Assembly: GCF_003938655.1 (NCBI RefSeq)
Contig: NZ_RJJT01000004.1
Coordinates: 282,380-346,379 of the forward strand
Length of the DNA stretch: 64,000 bases
Origin: Rhizobium pisi
Lineage (GTDB): Bacteria; Pseudomonadota; Alphaproteobacteria; Rhizobiales; Rhizobiaceae
Direction: 5' to 3'
The notes beneath the pieces were generated by a model, which was not told where the DNA came from, made no database searches, and worked only from the letters and a program-made list of their open reading frames with translations. This document shows, piece by piece, positions 50,712 to 59,959 of this stretch. Numbering within the stretch: position 1 is the first letter of the stretch; each line of letters starts with the position of its first letter. The position numbers and the translations under genes are program-made.

Positions 50712-51389
50712 ATGAGCAATCGACACTTGATTATTGCAGATGTCATCGGCCGGATTGGCATCTGCTCCTACTCAATACTAGTTGTGTGGACTAAGATCGG
50801 ACGGACGATGACGGCCGACGACTATCCGGGCGTCGTATTCCTAATAGCTGAGATCGCTGCGATCTTATTTGTCGGCATGATGTGTGTCGTAACCCTAACA
50901 AGAATGCCCCAAGTGCGGTCTGCGCGCGGCGTTGAACCATACCTGACGGCGATGGCAGGCAGCTTCCTCTTCCTACTGATCGCCTTCCTTCCTCCGCCAA
51001 TGGTGTTGCCAGATACTGTGCGCGTTGCCGCAATGGTTTTGATGATCATTGGCTGCATTTCATCGGCATATATGCTTGCGATCCTCGGCCGCAGTTTCAG
51101 CATAGCACCGGGTGCAAGAGCTCTGGTCACAACGGGGCCATATTCGATCGTCCGGCACCCGCTCTATCTGACCGAGGAGATATTCGTTGTCGGAATGATT
51201 CTATTCAGCTTTTCTCCGTGGACGGTGTTTCTCGGACTCGTGCACTGGTGCCTGCAACTTCGCCGGATGAGTAACGAAGAGACGGTGCTCCGGGCGGCAT
51301 TTCCAGACTACCGGTCCTATGCCGAGCGCGTCCCCAGGGTGATTCCGTTTTTCCCCAGGCGCGGCAAACGCGCCACGGCCACTGGATGA
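50712..51389 (+). CDS. Isoprenylcysteine carboxyl methyltransferase-like protein
   Basis: A 225-residue membrane protein with five or six helices and the ICMT/PEMT-type active motif TTGPYSIVRHPLYLTEE followed by EETVLRAAFPDYRSYAERVP. Bacterial members methylate or modify small lipids or have unknown substrates. ATG 50712 follows GCGGGGGT; an in-frame ATG at 50685 is possible. Confidence 0.82.
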   Translation: MSNRHLIIADVIGRIGICSYSILVVWTKIGRTMTADDYPGVVFLIAEIAAILFVGMMCVVTLTRMPQVRSARGVEPYLTAMAGSFLFLLIAFLPPPMVLPDTVRVAAMVLMIIGCISSAYMLAILGRSFSIAPGARALVTTGPYSIVRHPLYLTEEIFVVGMILFSFSPWTVFLGLVHWCLQLRRMSNEETVLRAAFPDYRSYAERVPRVIPFFPRRGKRATATG

Positions 51390-51411
51390 TGGATCATGAC
51401 ATAACCGTCGG

Positions 51412-51684
51412 TCAGGAGCGCGGAAAAGCAGCGGTTGGCACGCTGAAGCTGGTGTCCGTGGCGTAGCGGGCTGCACCCTTGGTAATGCGGAGTTCATCAA
51501 GCTAACCGTTCATGTCGACCGTACCACCTGAGTTCTGAGCTCCGATGCCTAGAGCGCCGGCATAGTCGCCGATCGCGGAGTTTGCTGGCGTGGAGCTCGC
51601 CCTCATCACACCGTCGATGTACACGCGGACCTTTCCGGTCGCGTCGTGATCAACAGCGACGTGATACCACTGACCTGTTGTCAT
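51412..51684 (-). pseudogene. LamG-like domain fragment
   Basis: A fragment of a concanavalin-like (LamG) domain: MTTGQWYHVAVDHDATGKVR then VYIDGVMRASSTPANSA, an in-frame TAG at 51502-51504, then LDELRITKGAARYATDTSF, the usual ending of this domain in phage tail or surface proteins. It is cut at its N-terminus next to the hydrolase fragment. A relic of a phage or adhesin gene. Confidence 0.65.
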
Positions 51685-51689
51685 TGGCC

Positions 51690-52118
51690 ATGTCTCCCGA
51701 GAGTCTCAGAATTCAGGTCGTCCGAAGGCCAGCCGGCGAAAGTTCATCGGGTAAAGGTCCTCCGCGGGCTGGAACCAAGCCGACTATGCAAGCGCCCGCA
51801 CCTCTGACTGAAGTGGTTCGCGAGGGATCAACTATCGACATCGGAGGGGTCGGCTTCACAGTGCTGCATCTTCCCGGTCACTCGCCCGGATCGATCGCCC
51901 TCTTCGACACACGGACTGTCGGTCTTTTCTCCGGGGACGCCATTTACGACGGTGGTCTGGTGGACGATCTCTCCGGTTGCGACAAGGAAGTTTATCGCAA
52001 TACAATGTCGCGATTGAAGGACACTGAAGTGTCAATCGTTTACGGCGGCCACGGGAACCCTATGTCGCAGGAGCGAATGCACGACGTCGCCACGACCTAT
52101 CTCGACCGACCGGTCTAG
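51690..52118 (+). pseudogene. Metallo-beta-lactamase-fold hydrolase, C-terminal fragment
   Basis: The C-terminal half of an MBL-fold enzyme: LHLPGHSPGSIALFD, LFSGDAIYDGGLVDD and IVYGGHGNPMSQERM supply the late zinc ligands. The N-terminal HxHxDH motif is missing; the sequence before about 51780 is unrelated. Truncated and probably inactive. Confidence 0.7.
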
Positions 52119-52173
52119 CTTTCCATCGCAGCTTATCGTGAACCAACAAAGAATTTTACCAAAGGACGTTGCA

Positions 52174-53205
52174 ATGACAGATTTGGCTAAACTGAACGCC
52201 CTCCGCGAAAAGTACGCGAATGCTTCCGGTGGCGACATTTTTGACGAAAACTTCGCTCGTGTCGCGAAGGCGCAGTTCACCAGTGGTGATAGACGGAAGT
52301 GGCCTTTCGCCGGAATACCAACGCTTGTCGGCGCACCGTGCCGTCCCGATCTGCAGGACACTGCCGATTTTGGCGGTTTGGATATTGCCCTGCTCGGCGT
52401 CCCGATGGACCTTGGCGTCACCAACAGAAATGGCAGCAGGTTCGGCCCTCGGGCTGTCCGAAATATCGAGCGGATAGGACCTTACGACCATGTGCTGAAA
52501 TCGTCTCCGCTATCGACTGCAAAGGTCGCGGATATCGGTGATGTGCCGATGCAGAGCCGTTACGACCTCGACCTCTGCCACGCGGATATTTTTAGCTTCT
52601 ATAAGAAGCTTGTGAACGCAGGCGTTCGCCCGCTGTCGGTGGGCGGCGATCATTCGATAACCTCTTCGATTCTAAAAGCAGTTGGAGCGCAAGAACCGGT
52701 TGGGATGATCCACATCGATGCCCATTGTGATACGGCAGGACCATATGAGGGGGCCAAGTTTCAACATGGCGGACCATTCAGGCTGGCCGTCTTGGACGGC
52801 GTGCTTGATCCCGAACGCACGATCCAGATCGGCATTCGCGGCGGTGCCGAATATCTTTGGGAGTTTTCATACGAGAGCGGCATGACGGTTATCCATGCCG
52901 AGGAGGTTCCCCACATCGGCATCGCAGCGCTGATTGAAAAAGCGCGAGCCGTCGTTGGAAGCGGCCCTACCTACGTGTCATTCGATATCGACAGTGTTGA
53001 TCCGGGTTTTGCCCCTGGGACCGGTACGCCCGAGGTCGGAGGACTTACGCCACGCGAGGTCTTGGAGTTTCTCAGGGGGATGCGTGGGTTGAACATCGTA
53101 GGCGGTGATGTGGTCGAGGTAGCGCCACAATACGACTCGACAACGAACACTGCTCACATCGCGGCTCAGGTCCTGTTCACCATACTCTGCCTGATGACGG
53201 GTTGA
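52174..53205 (+). CDS. speB: Agmatinase / ureohydrolase family protein
   Basis: A 343-residue arginase-superfamily enzyme. The manganese ligands are in SVGGDHSITSS, HIDAHCDTAG and SFDIDSVDPGFAPG. Other landmarks are GVPMDLGVTNRNGSRFGPRA and NIVGGDVVEVAPQYD. It hydrolyses agmatine or a related guanidino compound to urea and an amine; the exact substrate (agmatine or guanidinobutyrate) cannot be decided. ATG 52174 has AAAGGAC upstream; a GTG at 52138 is less likely. Confidence 0.9.
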   Translation: MTDLAKLNALREKYANASGGDIFDENFARVAKAQFTSGDRRKWPFAGIPTLVGAPCRPDLQDTADFGGLDIALLGVPMDLGVTNRNGSRFGPRAVRNIERIGPYDHVLKSSPLSTAKVADIGDVPMQSRYDLDLCHADIFSFYKKLVNAGVRPLSVGGDHSITSSILKAVGAQEPVGMIHIDAHCDTAGPYEGAKFQHGGPFRLAVLDGVLDPERTIQIGIRGGAEYLWEFSYESGMTVIHAEEVPHIGIAALIEKARAVVGSGPTYVSFDIDSVDPGFAPGTGTPEVGGLTPREVLEFLRGMRGLNIVGGDVVEVAPQYDSTTNTAHIAAQVLFTILCLMTG

Positions 53206-53354
53206 ACAGACAATCTGGAGCCACCTGCGGCGGCGCTACGGGCAGGCTGGCGGTTTTCTCGCTAGCCGAACTGGAATGAGCATGCATTGAATTTTAGGTG
53301 CATCTAACGAACAAATCGGCAGCTTGCTGGTTCTTCCTTCAGGAGGAAGCAGAC

Positions 53355-53540
53355 ATGAAGACCATGAACAACCGCCAAGTTCGCATTCCCGGCCCGCGAG
53401 AGCACGATGTTGCGGAACATTGCCGCAAGTTCGGGATCGGCCCGGCAGAGGAAAAGAAGCTGAAGAAACTCCTCGGGTCCCGGGCGCCGCTCCATGAAAT
53501 CCAGGCCAATGCTCCGCCGGGGCAGCCAAAATGGCGTTAG
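53355..53540 (+). CDS. Small protein (61 aa)
   Basis: A 61-residue basic protein starting MKTMNNRQVRIPGPREHDVA, with a central helix (GIGPAEEKKLKKLLGSRAPL). It has the ribosome binding site AGGAGG. No known domain, but short proteins of this type occur in several rhizobia. Confidence 0.65.
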   Translation: MKTMNNRQVRIPGPREHDVAEHCRKFGIGPAEEKKLKKLLGSRAPLHEIQANAPPGQPKWR

Positions 53541-53679
53541 GCCAGGAAGCGTCTCGATTCGATATGACGCATTGAGCGAAACAGTGCGTGTTCTATTGCC
53601 GGGGGGCGGGCGCAGCGCTCCGCGCCGACCTACACACGCAACGGCCCGCGCCGCCCATGGGCGCGAGCCCGAAAGTGTA

Positions 53680-53880
53680 TCAATGCTGGAGTTTCCGCGA
53701 CAGCATCAGAATGTAATCGTCGGCGATATCGGCAACGACCATCGCCGCTTCCGCAGGCGAATATCCCTTGCTGACGGCGTCGGCGACGACCTTCATCACG
53801 GCCGATTCAAGCGCTTCCCGGCAATCCGAGAGGGTTTCGACATGCGGGCATTTTGCCCGAAATTCCAATACGTTGTTCAT
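53680..53880 (-). CDS. Small helical protein (66 aa)
   Basis: A 66-residue protein starting MNNVLEFRAKCPHVETLSDC, followed by a helical region (EALESAVMKVVADAVSKGYS, EAAMVVADIADDYILMLSRK). The start is preceded by GGAGGG on the minus strand. Similar proteins are present in rhizobia; role unknown. Confidence 0.65.
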   Translation of the reverse strand: MNNVLEFRAKCPHVETLSDCREALESAVMKVVADAVSKGYSPAEAAMVVADIADDYILMLSRKLQH

Positions 53881-54150
53881 GGCATACCCTCCGTTTGATG
53901 GTGTTTGAGCCCCTATGCGTGAAGCCGGCCTTTCGGGGGAAGGTAGGCTATGGTCCCGGTAAGCGCTGCCTGCGGGATCGGACGCGTTGTCGTAAAGACA
54001 CGATGGCACAGGACAGTCTGTATTCAAGCGGATGCTGATGTTAAGGTAAGCCAGTAGGGTTAATTCGCCCGATGATTGTGTTTCCAAGCGTCTGATATCG
54101 ACGCAACCGGATGGCGGCTGCGGTTCCACTCCGCAGTCGCCATTCCGCCT

Positions 54151-54333
54151 TTAGACGCTGATGCGGCGGCCGGCCTTGTCTGCCTCTTTGCGATTGGCGC
54201 CGTATTTTTCGATGATGCCTCTGGCATCCTCTTGGGAAATCCGGTGTTTTTTCGCGAAGTAGATGACCTCGTAGGGTGCTTCAATCACGGCAGCTTTGGG
54301 GGGCTGGACCTTGTTGGTTTTCTCACTGGTCAT
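54151..54333 (-). CDS. DUF3606 family protein
   Basis: A 60-residue protein with the DUF3606 core, YEVIYFAKKHRISQEDARGI followed by IIEKYGANRKEADKAG. ATG 54333 has the ribosome binding site AAAGGA. These proteins are typically induced under general stress; function unknown. Confidence 0.75.
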   Translation of the reverse strand: MTSEKTNKVQPPKAAVIEAPYEVIYFAKKHRISQEDARGIIEKYGANRKEADKAGRRISV

Positions 54334-54472
54334 GATTTTTCCTTTCATGGAAATGCTGAGCGGGACGCCGCGCAATTTCAGCACGGGTCAACACCCATTT
54401 GCGTGGCGACCGAGGATCGGAGAACCGGCAATCTTAGGTCGATATCAGCCGAAGAATTGACGTCGTTCCGTA

Positions 54473-54709
54473 TCAGCGATGGGATCTGCCTGTCGTATGT
54501 TTTTCCCAGATCTGCGTCGCCTGGGCCGCCGTGGCGGTCTTGTGGAAGCGCAACAGGTGAAGTCCTTCCACTCTTCGTTTTTCATCGAAGGCGCTGTTTT
54601 CGTAGTCGGTGCCTTCGAGAATCCTCTCGCTTTCGAGGACGGTCTTCAATTCTTGCACGAAGTGCCCGGTGATGTTGAAAAGGGCTTCATTCTCAGGTGC
54701 GTTTGTCAT
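54473..54709 (-). CDS. Small protein (78 aa)
   Basis: A 78-residue protein starting MTNAPENEALFNITGHFVQE, followed by charged helices (LKTVLESERILEGTDYENSA, FHKTATAAQATQIWEKHTTG). The start has a GGGAAGA site. Not recognised. Confidence 0.6.
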   Translation of the reverse strand: MTNAPENEALFNITGHFVQELKTVLESERILEGTDYENSAFDEKRRVEGLHLLRFHKTATAAQATQIWEKHTTGRSHR

Positions 54710-54926
54710 CGTTCTTCCCTGTGGGTGGTCGCGTGCCATTGAACGCGATGCTGGTTCAGCGGGTCGCGTCGCGGTGAGGTGCATCAAGCAATCCGCGCCC
54801 CTATGGGAAGGCTGGTATCGGACAGCGCTTAGCTGGAGGTGTTTGTCTGGAGTTCCATACATCGTGCAGCAAACGCCGCACTGACGGGTCTGTCATGAAG
54901 GTGCGGCAAGTCTGAAGGTTCGCACC

Positions 54927-55370
54927 TTAAACCACTTGCCGTCCCGATACCACGTTAATCGAAATAGCGAAGAATATGGGCGGGGCAGGGCTGTCTTCGC
55001 TCTCCGAGTTCAAGACAAGCGATCCGGGTTCCCACCAGAACGGTTGCTTTTGCAGAAGAGACCAGGCGTGGATGCGTTCGTCATGCCGGGCCGGCGTATC
55101 GGTCAGCTCATCATAAGTGCCCTGAACAAGCACGCTCTTCCACGTTCGGTTTTCGCCGAATTCTTCAACCTGGACACATGCCGGTGAATTGGCCCGGAGC
55201 CGGTCAATCTTCAGACCCGGCATAGAAAACATCAAAAGACGAGCTTTTTCATAGGCATAGTGGATAGGAACGATATAGGGATATTTTTCGCCCAGGCATG
55301 CCAGGTGGCCACGGGTATGGCCTGCCAGAAAGGCAAGGCAGTCTTGTTCACCCATTTCTCGCAGTTGCAT
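54927..55370 (-). CDS. Pyridoxamine 5'-phosphate oxidase-like flavoprotein
   Basis: A 147-residue protein of the PNPOx-like split-barrel family. The flavin-binding pattern is GHLACLGEKYPYIVPIHYAY, then MFSMPGLKIDRLRANSPACV and TWKSVLVQGTYDEL. Members of this length bind FMN, F420 or haem. It is the best-defined enzyme in the small-protein cluster. Substrate unknown. Confidence 0.8.
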   Translation of the reverse strand: MQLREMGEQDCLAFLAGHTRGHLACLGEKYPYIVPIHYAYEKARLLMFSMPGLKIDRLRANSPACVQVEEFGENRTWKSVLVQGTYDELTDTPARHDERIHAWSLLQKQPFWWEPGSLVLNSESEDSPAPPIFFAISINVVSGRQVV

Positions 55371-55463
55371 TTGCGTTGTCCAATTCCGGTAGGCGGGGTT
55401 ACGGACCCTTCATTCGCCGGCAGCAAAGACGCTTCTTCGCCCGCCGCAACAGCCTTGCCGCGC

Positions 55464-55610
55464 CTACCAAAAGACGTCCTTGAAGACGATATAGACGATA
55501 AAGCCCAGGCAGATTGCCGGCGTCGATTTCACCAGAAATTCAATATACTTGAACCGGCTGATATGCCGAGCCAGGTCTTTCCAGGAATGGATGCTTGTCG
55601 TGGAAGACAT
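55464..55610 (-). CDS. Small membrane protein (48 aa)
   Basis: A 48-residue protein starting MSSTTSIHSWKDLARHISRF and ending with one transmembrane helix (TPAICLGFIVYIVFKDVFW). It has a perfect AAAGGAGGG ribosome binding site on the minus strand. Function unknown. Confidence 0.65.
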   Translation of the reverse strand: MSSTTSIHSWKDLARHISRFKYIEFLVKSTPAICLGFIVYIVFKDVFW

Positions 55611-55767
55611 GATGCCCTCCTTTGTTAGGGCTGGGGAACTCTGACCACCCCTGGAAGCAGCGCCCGTTCGCAAACTGCCACCATAGCAAATATGGGCTCT
55701 CGCCATCTCGGGTACAAGCCGTGCCGAAACGCGACACGATTGCAAGCCCGGCAAAGTGCACACAGGG

Positions 55768-55992
55768 TTATGCTTTCACCTCAACCATCGCTTCGATCAG
55801 TTTCAGGCGGTCGAGTTGCTGTCGTTGATTGTCGTAAAGCCTGCCCAATAGCTCGTAGGCCAACCCCGCGGAACTGCCTTTGAGAGATAGTTTCTTGACA
55901 ATGGTTTCCTGCTTGGCGATGCGGCGAGCAGCCTTCACGATATGGCGACGTGCGAGCTTCAGGTCTTTCGGACGATATCGCGTTAAAACCAT
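55768..55992 (-). CDS. Small basic protein (74 aa)
   Basis: A 74-residue, mostly helical basic protein (MVLTRYRPKDLKLARRHIVK, AARRIAKQETIVKKLSLKGS, LYDNQRQQLDRLKLIEAMVE). ATG 55992 has GAGGACC upstream; a start 7 codons earlier is possible. Not recognised; the helices could form a coiled coil or bind nucleic acid. Confidence 0.6.
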   Translation of the reverse strand: MVLTRYRPKDLKLARRHIVKAARRIAKQETIVKKLSLKGSSAGLAYELLGRLYDNQRQQLDRLKLIEAMVEVKA

Positions 55993-56073
55993 ATGCTTTG
56001 GTCCTCTTGTCATGCCGGCGCCATCGGGACGACGGCGATTACCAGCCTGCCTGCTCGATGCGCTGTCCGGCGA

Positions 56074-56337
56074 TCAGCGAAAATCTTCAGCTTTGAGCGT
56101 GAAGTTGTTTCCGCGTCGATGTTGATAGACTCTCGATGCAGTCTCCAGAATGGAAGCGCGCGCGGCATCAAAAGCATTGAGATAGGCGGCTTCGGAAGAA
56201 TTCCGAGTGAGCGCGCCCCCGAGAGCGGCTTCTTCGACCAGAAACCTGACTTCGAACATGCCGTCATATCCGGTGAAGCGGACACCTTTTCTCGCTTCGT
56301 CGAAACTGCGGCTTCTGTTGGGAAAAATAAGTGCCAT
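56074..56337 (-). CDS. DUF1488 family protein
   Basis: An 87-residue protein of the DUF1488 family: MALIFPNRSRSFDEARKGVR, FTGYDGMFEVRFLVEEAAL. The rest (ILETASRVYQHRRGNNFTLK) is typical. The start ATG 56337 matches the family N-terminus. Function unknown. Confidence 0.8.
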   Translation of the reverse strand: MALIFPNRSRSFDEARKGVRFTGYDGMFEVRFLVEEAALGGALTRNSSEAAYLNAFDAARASILETASRVYQHRRGNNFTLKAEDFR

Positions 56338-56482
56338 TGCGGTTGTCCTTGGAACTGGCGCCAGCCGATGCGCGGAACTTCGCACCCGGCGACGAATTTG
56401 CATGCACGAGGGAATGAGCAGCTTGATGCCAGATATGCGGCGATCAGCCTGCCGGCTCGTCCCGACGACCGCCGCAGGGGGC

Positions 56483-56785
56483 TCAATGGATAGTCTGCAC
56501 GATGACCCGGTCATGAAGCAAAGCTTGAGATGTCTTGATCAAGCGCACCGTGCCTGTGATAATCTCATCGGAATAGAGAGGGTCTGCACGAGAAATTTCG
56601 TCCGTCATATCACGGAGAACTTTGTTTATCTCAAGCAGAGGCGGCACAAGTTCCAGTAATCCATCGGCTGCCAGCCCGTGAGCCAGGGCTGCAATCACCT
56701 CTCTCAGGTGATCTATGAGCGCACGCCTTTCCGAAACCGCCAGTGCCGACGGTTTTGTGAGGGTCGCTTCACCGTTGAACTGCAT
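56483..56785 (-). CDS. Small helical protein (100 aa)
   Basis: A 100-residue, all-helical protein (ERRALIDHLREVIAALAHGL, EIISRADP, KTSQALLHDRVIVQTIH). An AAAGGAGG site lies nine bases before ATG 56785, while the earlier Met (56794) abuts it, so 56785 is preferred. Not recognised. Confidence 0.6.
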   Translation of the reverse strand: MQFNGEATLTKPSALAVSERRALIDHLREVIAALAHGLAADGLLELVPPLLEINKVLRDMTDEISRADPLYSDEIITGTVRLIKTSQALLHDRVIVQTIH

Positions 56786-56954
56786 GATGCGCATCCTCCT
56801 TTCTTTAAAATGGGCTTTGCCACGGGATTATCAATAGCTGCCGCCGAATGAGGTTGCGGTCAGGTGGCAAAGAGCGCAAGCTGATCCATCGGCGGCCACG
56901 ATACGGGCACCGCTGCTTGGGGCGCGAACCCTAGCCCCAACAAAGGAGGACGCA

Positions 56955-57359
56955 ATGTCTTCCACCAATCATCAATTTTTCGATGTCGCCAATTTGAGGA
57001 TGCTGGATCGTATTCTTCGAAAAGCGGGCTTTCGCGGAGGCGAAACCTACGCGATAGACGACAATGAGATCAGCGCGACAAGTTTCCTCATTCATTGTTT
57101 CCAGATGGGGATCGTCGATGAGGCAGCACTGAAATCGGCTCTGAAAATGTATCTCGCAACGCAATTGAGTTCCGGGCCGCTTCCTTTGGCCACGGAAGAC
57201 GGCTCTCTTGCAAGATGGCAGGACGATGGCGGCGCGCCGACGAAAGCCTATCGTATCGCGCGATATACAGCGTCCGGGCGTCCCAACGCACCACTGCGGC
57301 CCGCGGGTTACCATTTTCCAAAAACCAGGCTTCCTGAACGATTGTCCGAGATGCCGTGA
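56955..57359 (+). CDS. Hypothetical protein (134 aa)
   Basis: A 134-residue protein starting MSSTNHQFFDVANLRMLDRI, followed by FRGGETYAIDDNEISATSF and a Pro-rich tail. The ribosome binding site is AAAGGAGG. The sequence is slightly reminiscent of small rhizobial stress proteins; no named family is evident. Confidence 0.65.
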   Translation: MSSTNHQFFDVANLRMLDRILRKAGFRGGETYAIDDNEISATSFLIHCFQMGIVDEAALKSALKMYLATQLSSGPLPLATEDGSLARWQDDGGAPTKAYRIARYTASGRPNAPLRPAGYHFPKTRLPERLSEMP

Positions 57360-57447
57360 GGCTGGTCTTGCTGCAACGCTCCTGACCATGCGTAGCAGTG
57401 GATGACCGATAGCCCTGATGACATGACGAAGAAGGAAAGAAAAAGAC

Positions 57448-57819
57448 ATGCCTTGGAACCACGCCGATCAAAAGGACGGGGCCGGGAAACGCAAGATCAT
57501 CGCTTCCATGCACAAAAGGGTAACGTCAGGCCCTACAGCCGACGATCTCATAATGCAGGCTCGTCAAGCGCGGTCACCGTCAGCGGAGACCGATGATGGT
57601 GCCGACCACGACCGGTATGGCGTGGCGCGTACACACAAAGGTCCGTTCGATAACGCGACGGCATTCAGCGACCCCACCTACGATCATGATCTCCCGACGA
57701 AGCAGCAATTGGAGGCCGCGCGGCGCAGGCAATCCGATGCCATAGAACAGCAAGAGGCAAACCGTCAGAGGGGCAAATCGCGCCCCCGAGCCAGGGAAAG
57801 GAATCCGAAAAGTTCCTGA
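57448..57819 (+). CDS. Hypothetical charged protein (123 aa)
   Basis: A 123-residue hydrophilic protein, MPWNHADQKDGAGKRKIIAS, rich in D, R and Q and probably disordered, ending QRGKSRPRARERNPKSS. It starts after GAAGGAAAG. A bidirectional terminator follows at 57851-57876, shared with the convergent protease gene. Confidence 0.62.
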   Translation: MPWNHADQKDGAGKRKIIASMHKRVTSGPTADDLIMQARQARSPSAETDDGADHDRYGVARTHKGPFDNATAFSDPTYDHDLPTKQQLEAARRRQSDAIEQQEANRQRGKSRPRARERNPKSS

Positions 57820-57850
57820 GTAGAAAATAGGGGCCGTCGAGGATCGGCAG

Positions 57851-57876
57851 AAAAGCCCGCTTTCGCGGGCTTTTCT
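57851..57876. terminator. Bidirectional terminator between small protein and degP
   Basis: AAAAGCCCGC pairs with GCGGGCTTTT around TTTC, with T tracts on both strands; it lies between convergent genes. Confidence 0.9.
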
Positions 57877-57900
57877 TGGTCATTGAGAAATTGCGCTGCC

Positions 57901-59406
57901 TCAGGCAGCCGTGAACGGCACGGCCACGAAGGTCTTGTTGCCGCCGCGCTCGATAAGCAGCAGCACCGATTTGCGGCCGGCCTTACCGGCTTCGGCAACC
58001 GCGGCCTTGACGTCGCGGGCGCTGTGAACCGGCTTGTCGTTCACCGAGACGATCACGTCGCCCGATTGAATGCCGGCGGCAGCCGCCGACTTGTCCGGGT
58101 TGACGCTGGCGACCACCGCACCGTTTGCGCTGCGCGGCAGGTTGAGTTGCTGGCGAACGTCGGGCGTCAGGTCGGCAAGGCCGATGCCGAGGCTCGGCTG
58201 GCCGCTGTTCTGGCCCAGGCTGTCGGGGCTTTCGGCCGCAGCCTGTTTCTGGCTGTTCTCATTGCCGCCGACAATAACGTTGAGATCGATCGTTTTGCCG
58301 TCACGCCAGACGCTGAGGGATTCTTTGGCCCCTGGCGAAAGGTCGGCCACGAGGCGTGACAGGTCCTTCGGCGTCTTGACGGTTTCGCTGCCGACCGATG
58401 TGACGATATCGCCCGGCCTCAGGCCGGCCCGTGCCGCCGGCGTATCGGCGGTGACGGCGGCAACCAGCGCGCCGCCGGTCTTGGCGAGCCCGACGGCATC
58501 GGCGACGTCCTTCGTCACCGGCTGGATCTGTACGCCGAGATAGCCATGATCGATCGAGCCGTCCTTCTGCAGCTTGGCGACGATCGCCTTCGCCTCGTCA
58601 GAGGGAATGGCGAAGCCGACGCCGACACTGCCGCCGTTCGGCGAATAGATGGCGGTGTTGATGCCGACGACATTGCCATTGCGATCGACCAGGGGTCCGC
58701 CGGAATTGCCATGGTTGATCGGCGCGTCGATCTGGATGAAATCGTCATAGGGGCCGCTGTGCAGGTCGCGGCCGCGGGCCGAGACGATGCCGGCTGTCAC
58801 CGTGGTGCCGATGCCGAAGGGGTTGCCGATCGCGAGGATCTGGTCGCCGAGCTTCAGCTTGTCGGAATCGCCCCAGGCAATGGTTTGAAGCGGTTTCGAC
58901 GTCTCAATCTTCAACACGGCGACGTCGGATTTCGGATCGGTGCCGATGAGTTTGGCCGGAAGCTCGGTGCCGTCGTCGAGCGTCACCTTGATGTCGACGG
59001 CATTGTCGATGACATGGTTGTTGGTGACGATCACGCCGTCAGGGCTGATAATGAAGCCGGAGCCGAGCGCCATCGCATGCTGGGAGCCTTGATGTTGCGG
59101 CGCCGGGTGCGGCAGCGGGATACCCTGGTCCTCGAAGAACTGGCGGAACTGCTCGTCCATCGGCGATTCCTGCTGGTCCGCGCTGACGTCGGTCGCCTTC
59201 ATGGTCGTGGTGATGGTGACGACCGCAGGCTTGTCGGCGTCGACGATGGACGCGAAGGAGCCGCTGGGGGCCAGAACGCCGCCCGTATCCGAAGGTGCCG
59301 CAAAGGCGTTGGACGAGTTGATGGTTAAGGGCAGGCATGCCGCGCCGGCGATGATGGCGGCCCCGACAAGCGCTGCGGCACGATGTTTACGGAGAATATG
59401 TGACAT
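57901..59406 (-). CDS. degP: Periplasmic serine protease, HtrA/DegP family
   Basis: A 501-residue Do-type protease. A signal-like N-terminus (RKHRAAALVGAAIIAGAACL) leads to the trypsin-like domain with His131 (NNHV), Asp161 (SDVAVLKI) and Ser235 (GNSGGPLVD), then two PDZ domains (about 285-375 and 405-495). It degrades and refolds misfolded envelope proteins. ATG 59406 follows GGGACAATCAC. No deletion or frameshift. Confidence 0.95.
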   Translation of the reverse strand: MSHILRKHRAAALVGAAIIAGAACLPLTINSSNAFAAPSDTGGVLAPSGSFASIVDADKPAVVTITTTMKATDVSADQQESPMDEQFRQFFEDQGIPLPHPAPQHQGSQHAMALGSGFIISPDGVIVTNNHVIDNAVDIKVTLDDGTELPAKLIGTDPKSDVAVLKIETSKPLQTIAWGDSDKLKLGDQILAIGNPFGIGTTVTAGIVSARGRDLHSGPYDDFIQIDAPINHGNSGGPLVDRNGNVVGINTAIYSPNGGSVGVGFAIPSDEAKAIVAKLQKDGSIDHGYLGVQIQPVTKDVADAVGLAKTGGALVAAVTADTPAARAGLRPGDIVTSVGSETVKTPKDLSRLVADLSPGAKESLSVWRDGKTIDLNVIVGGNENSQKQAAAESPDSLGQNSGQPSLGIGLADLTPDVRQQLNLPRSANGAVVASVNPDKSAAAAGIQSGDVIVSVNDKPVHSARDVKAAVAEAGKAGRKSVLLLIERGGNKTFVAVPFTAA

Positions 59407-59959
59407 GTGATTGTCCCTTGCGAGAGCGTTGGCTTTTGATGGCGTCGTGGTTCCATGTCAGGGACCTGGCGTCGGATGGCGTTCAGCGCCAATTCCTCTA
59501 TTCAGAACGCGCTGTCGTCGAAATGCTGTGGCGACGGGGAGGGAGTAGAAGAATTCGCGCTGGGAATACATATGATCCCGTCCGGTGGATTTGCAAATTA
59601 AATATTGATCATGTTTATATTGCCAATTCGTAAGACATTACTGGAATTTAAACTTTACTCCCGATGCTTCCGGTCCTGTCGCCGCGCTGCGGAAATCTCG
59701 GCCGCGATTCTCCCTCGCATCGCATTCCTCTGACGGTTTCATCCCGAAAATAATGGACTTAACCTCCGCCGGCCGTGATCCGATCGCCGCATGCGCTCGT
59801 AATTTCACGGCAGATGACCTGCCACTCTTTGCTTGACGTTGCGTTTCCAGATCTCGTTGCAGAATTTAAAATGTTAGTGGACTCTAAATTATTTCTTCTT
59901 CAGAAAGTAACGGCCGCGATTCGAGGACAAGCGAGTCCGCGGGCGACGTGTAAGGGGCA
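59407..59959. other. Low-GC intergenic region
   Basis: About 550 bp with AT-rich tracts and no supported gene; it should hold the divergent promoters of degP and the LacI-type regulator. Confidence 0.4.
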
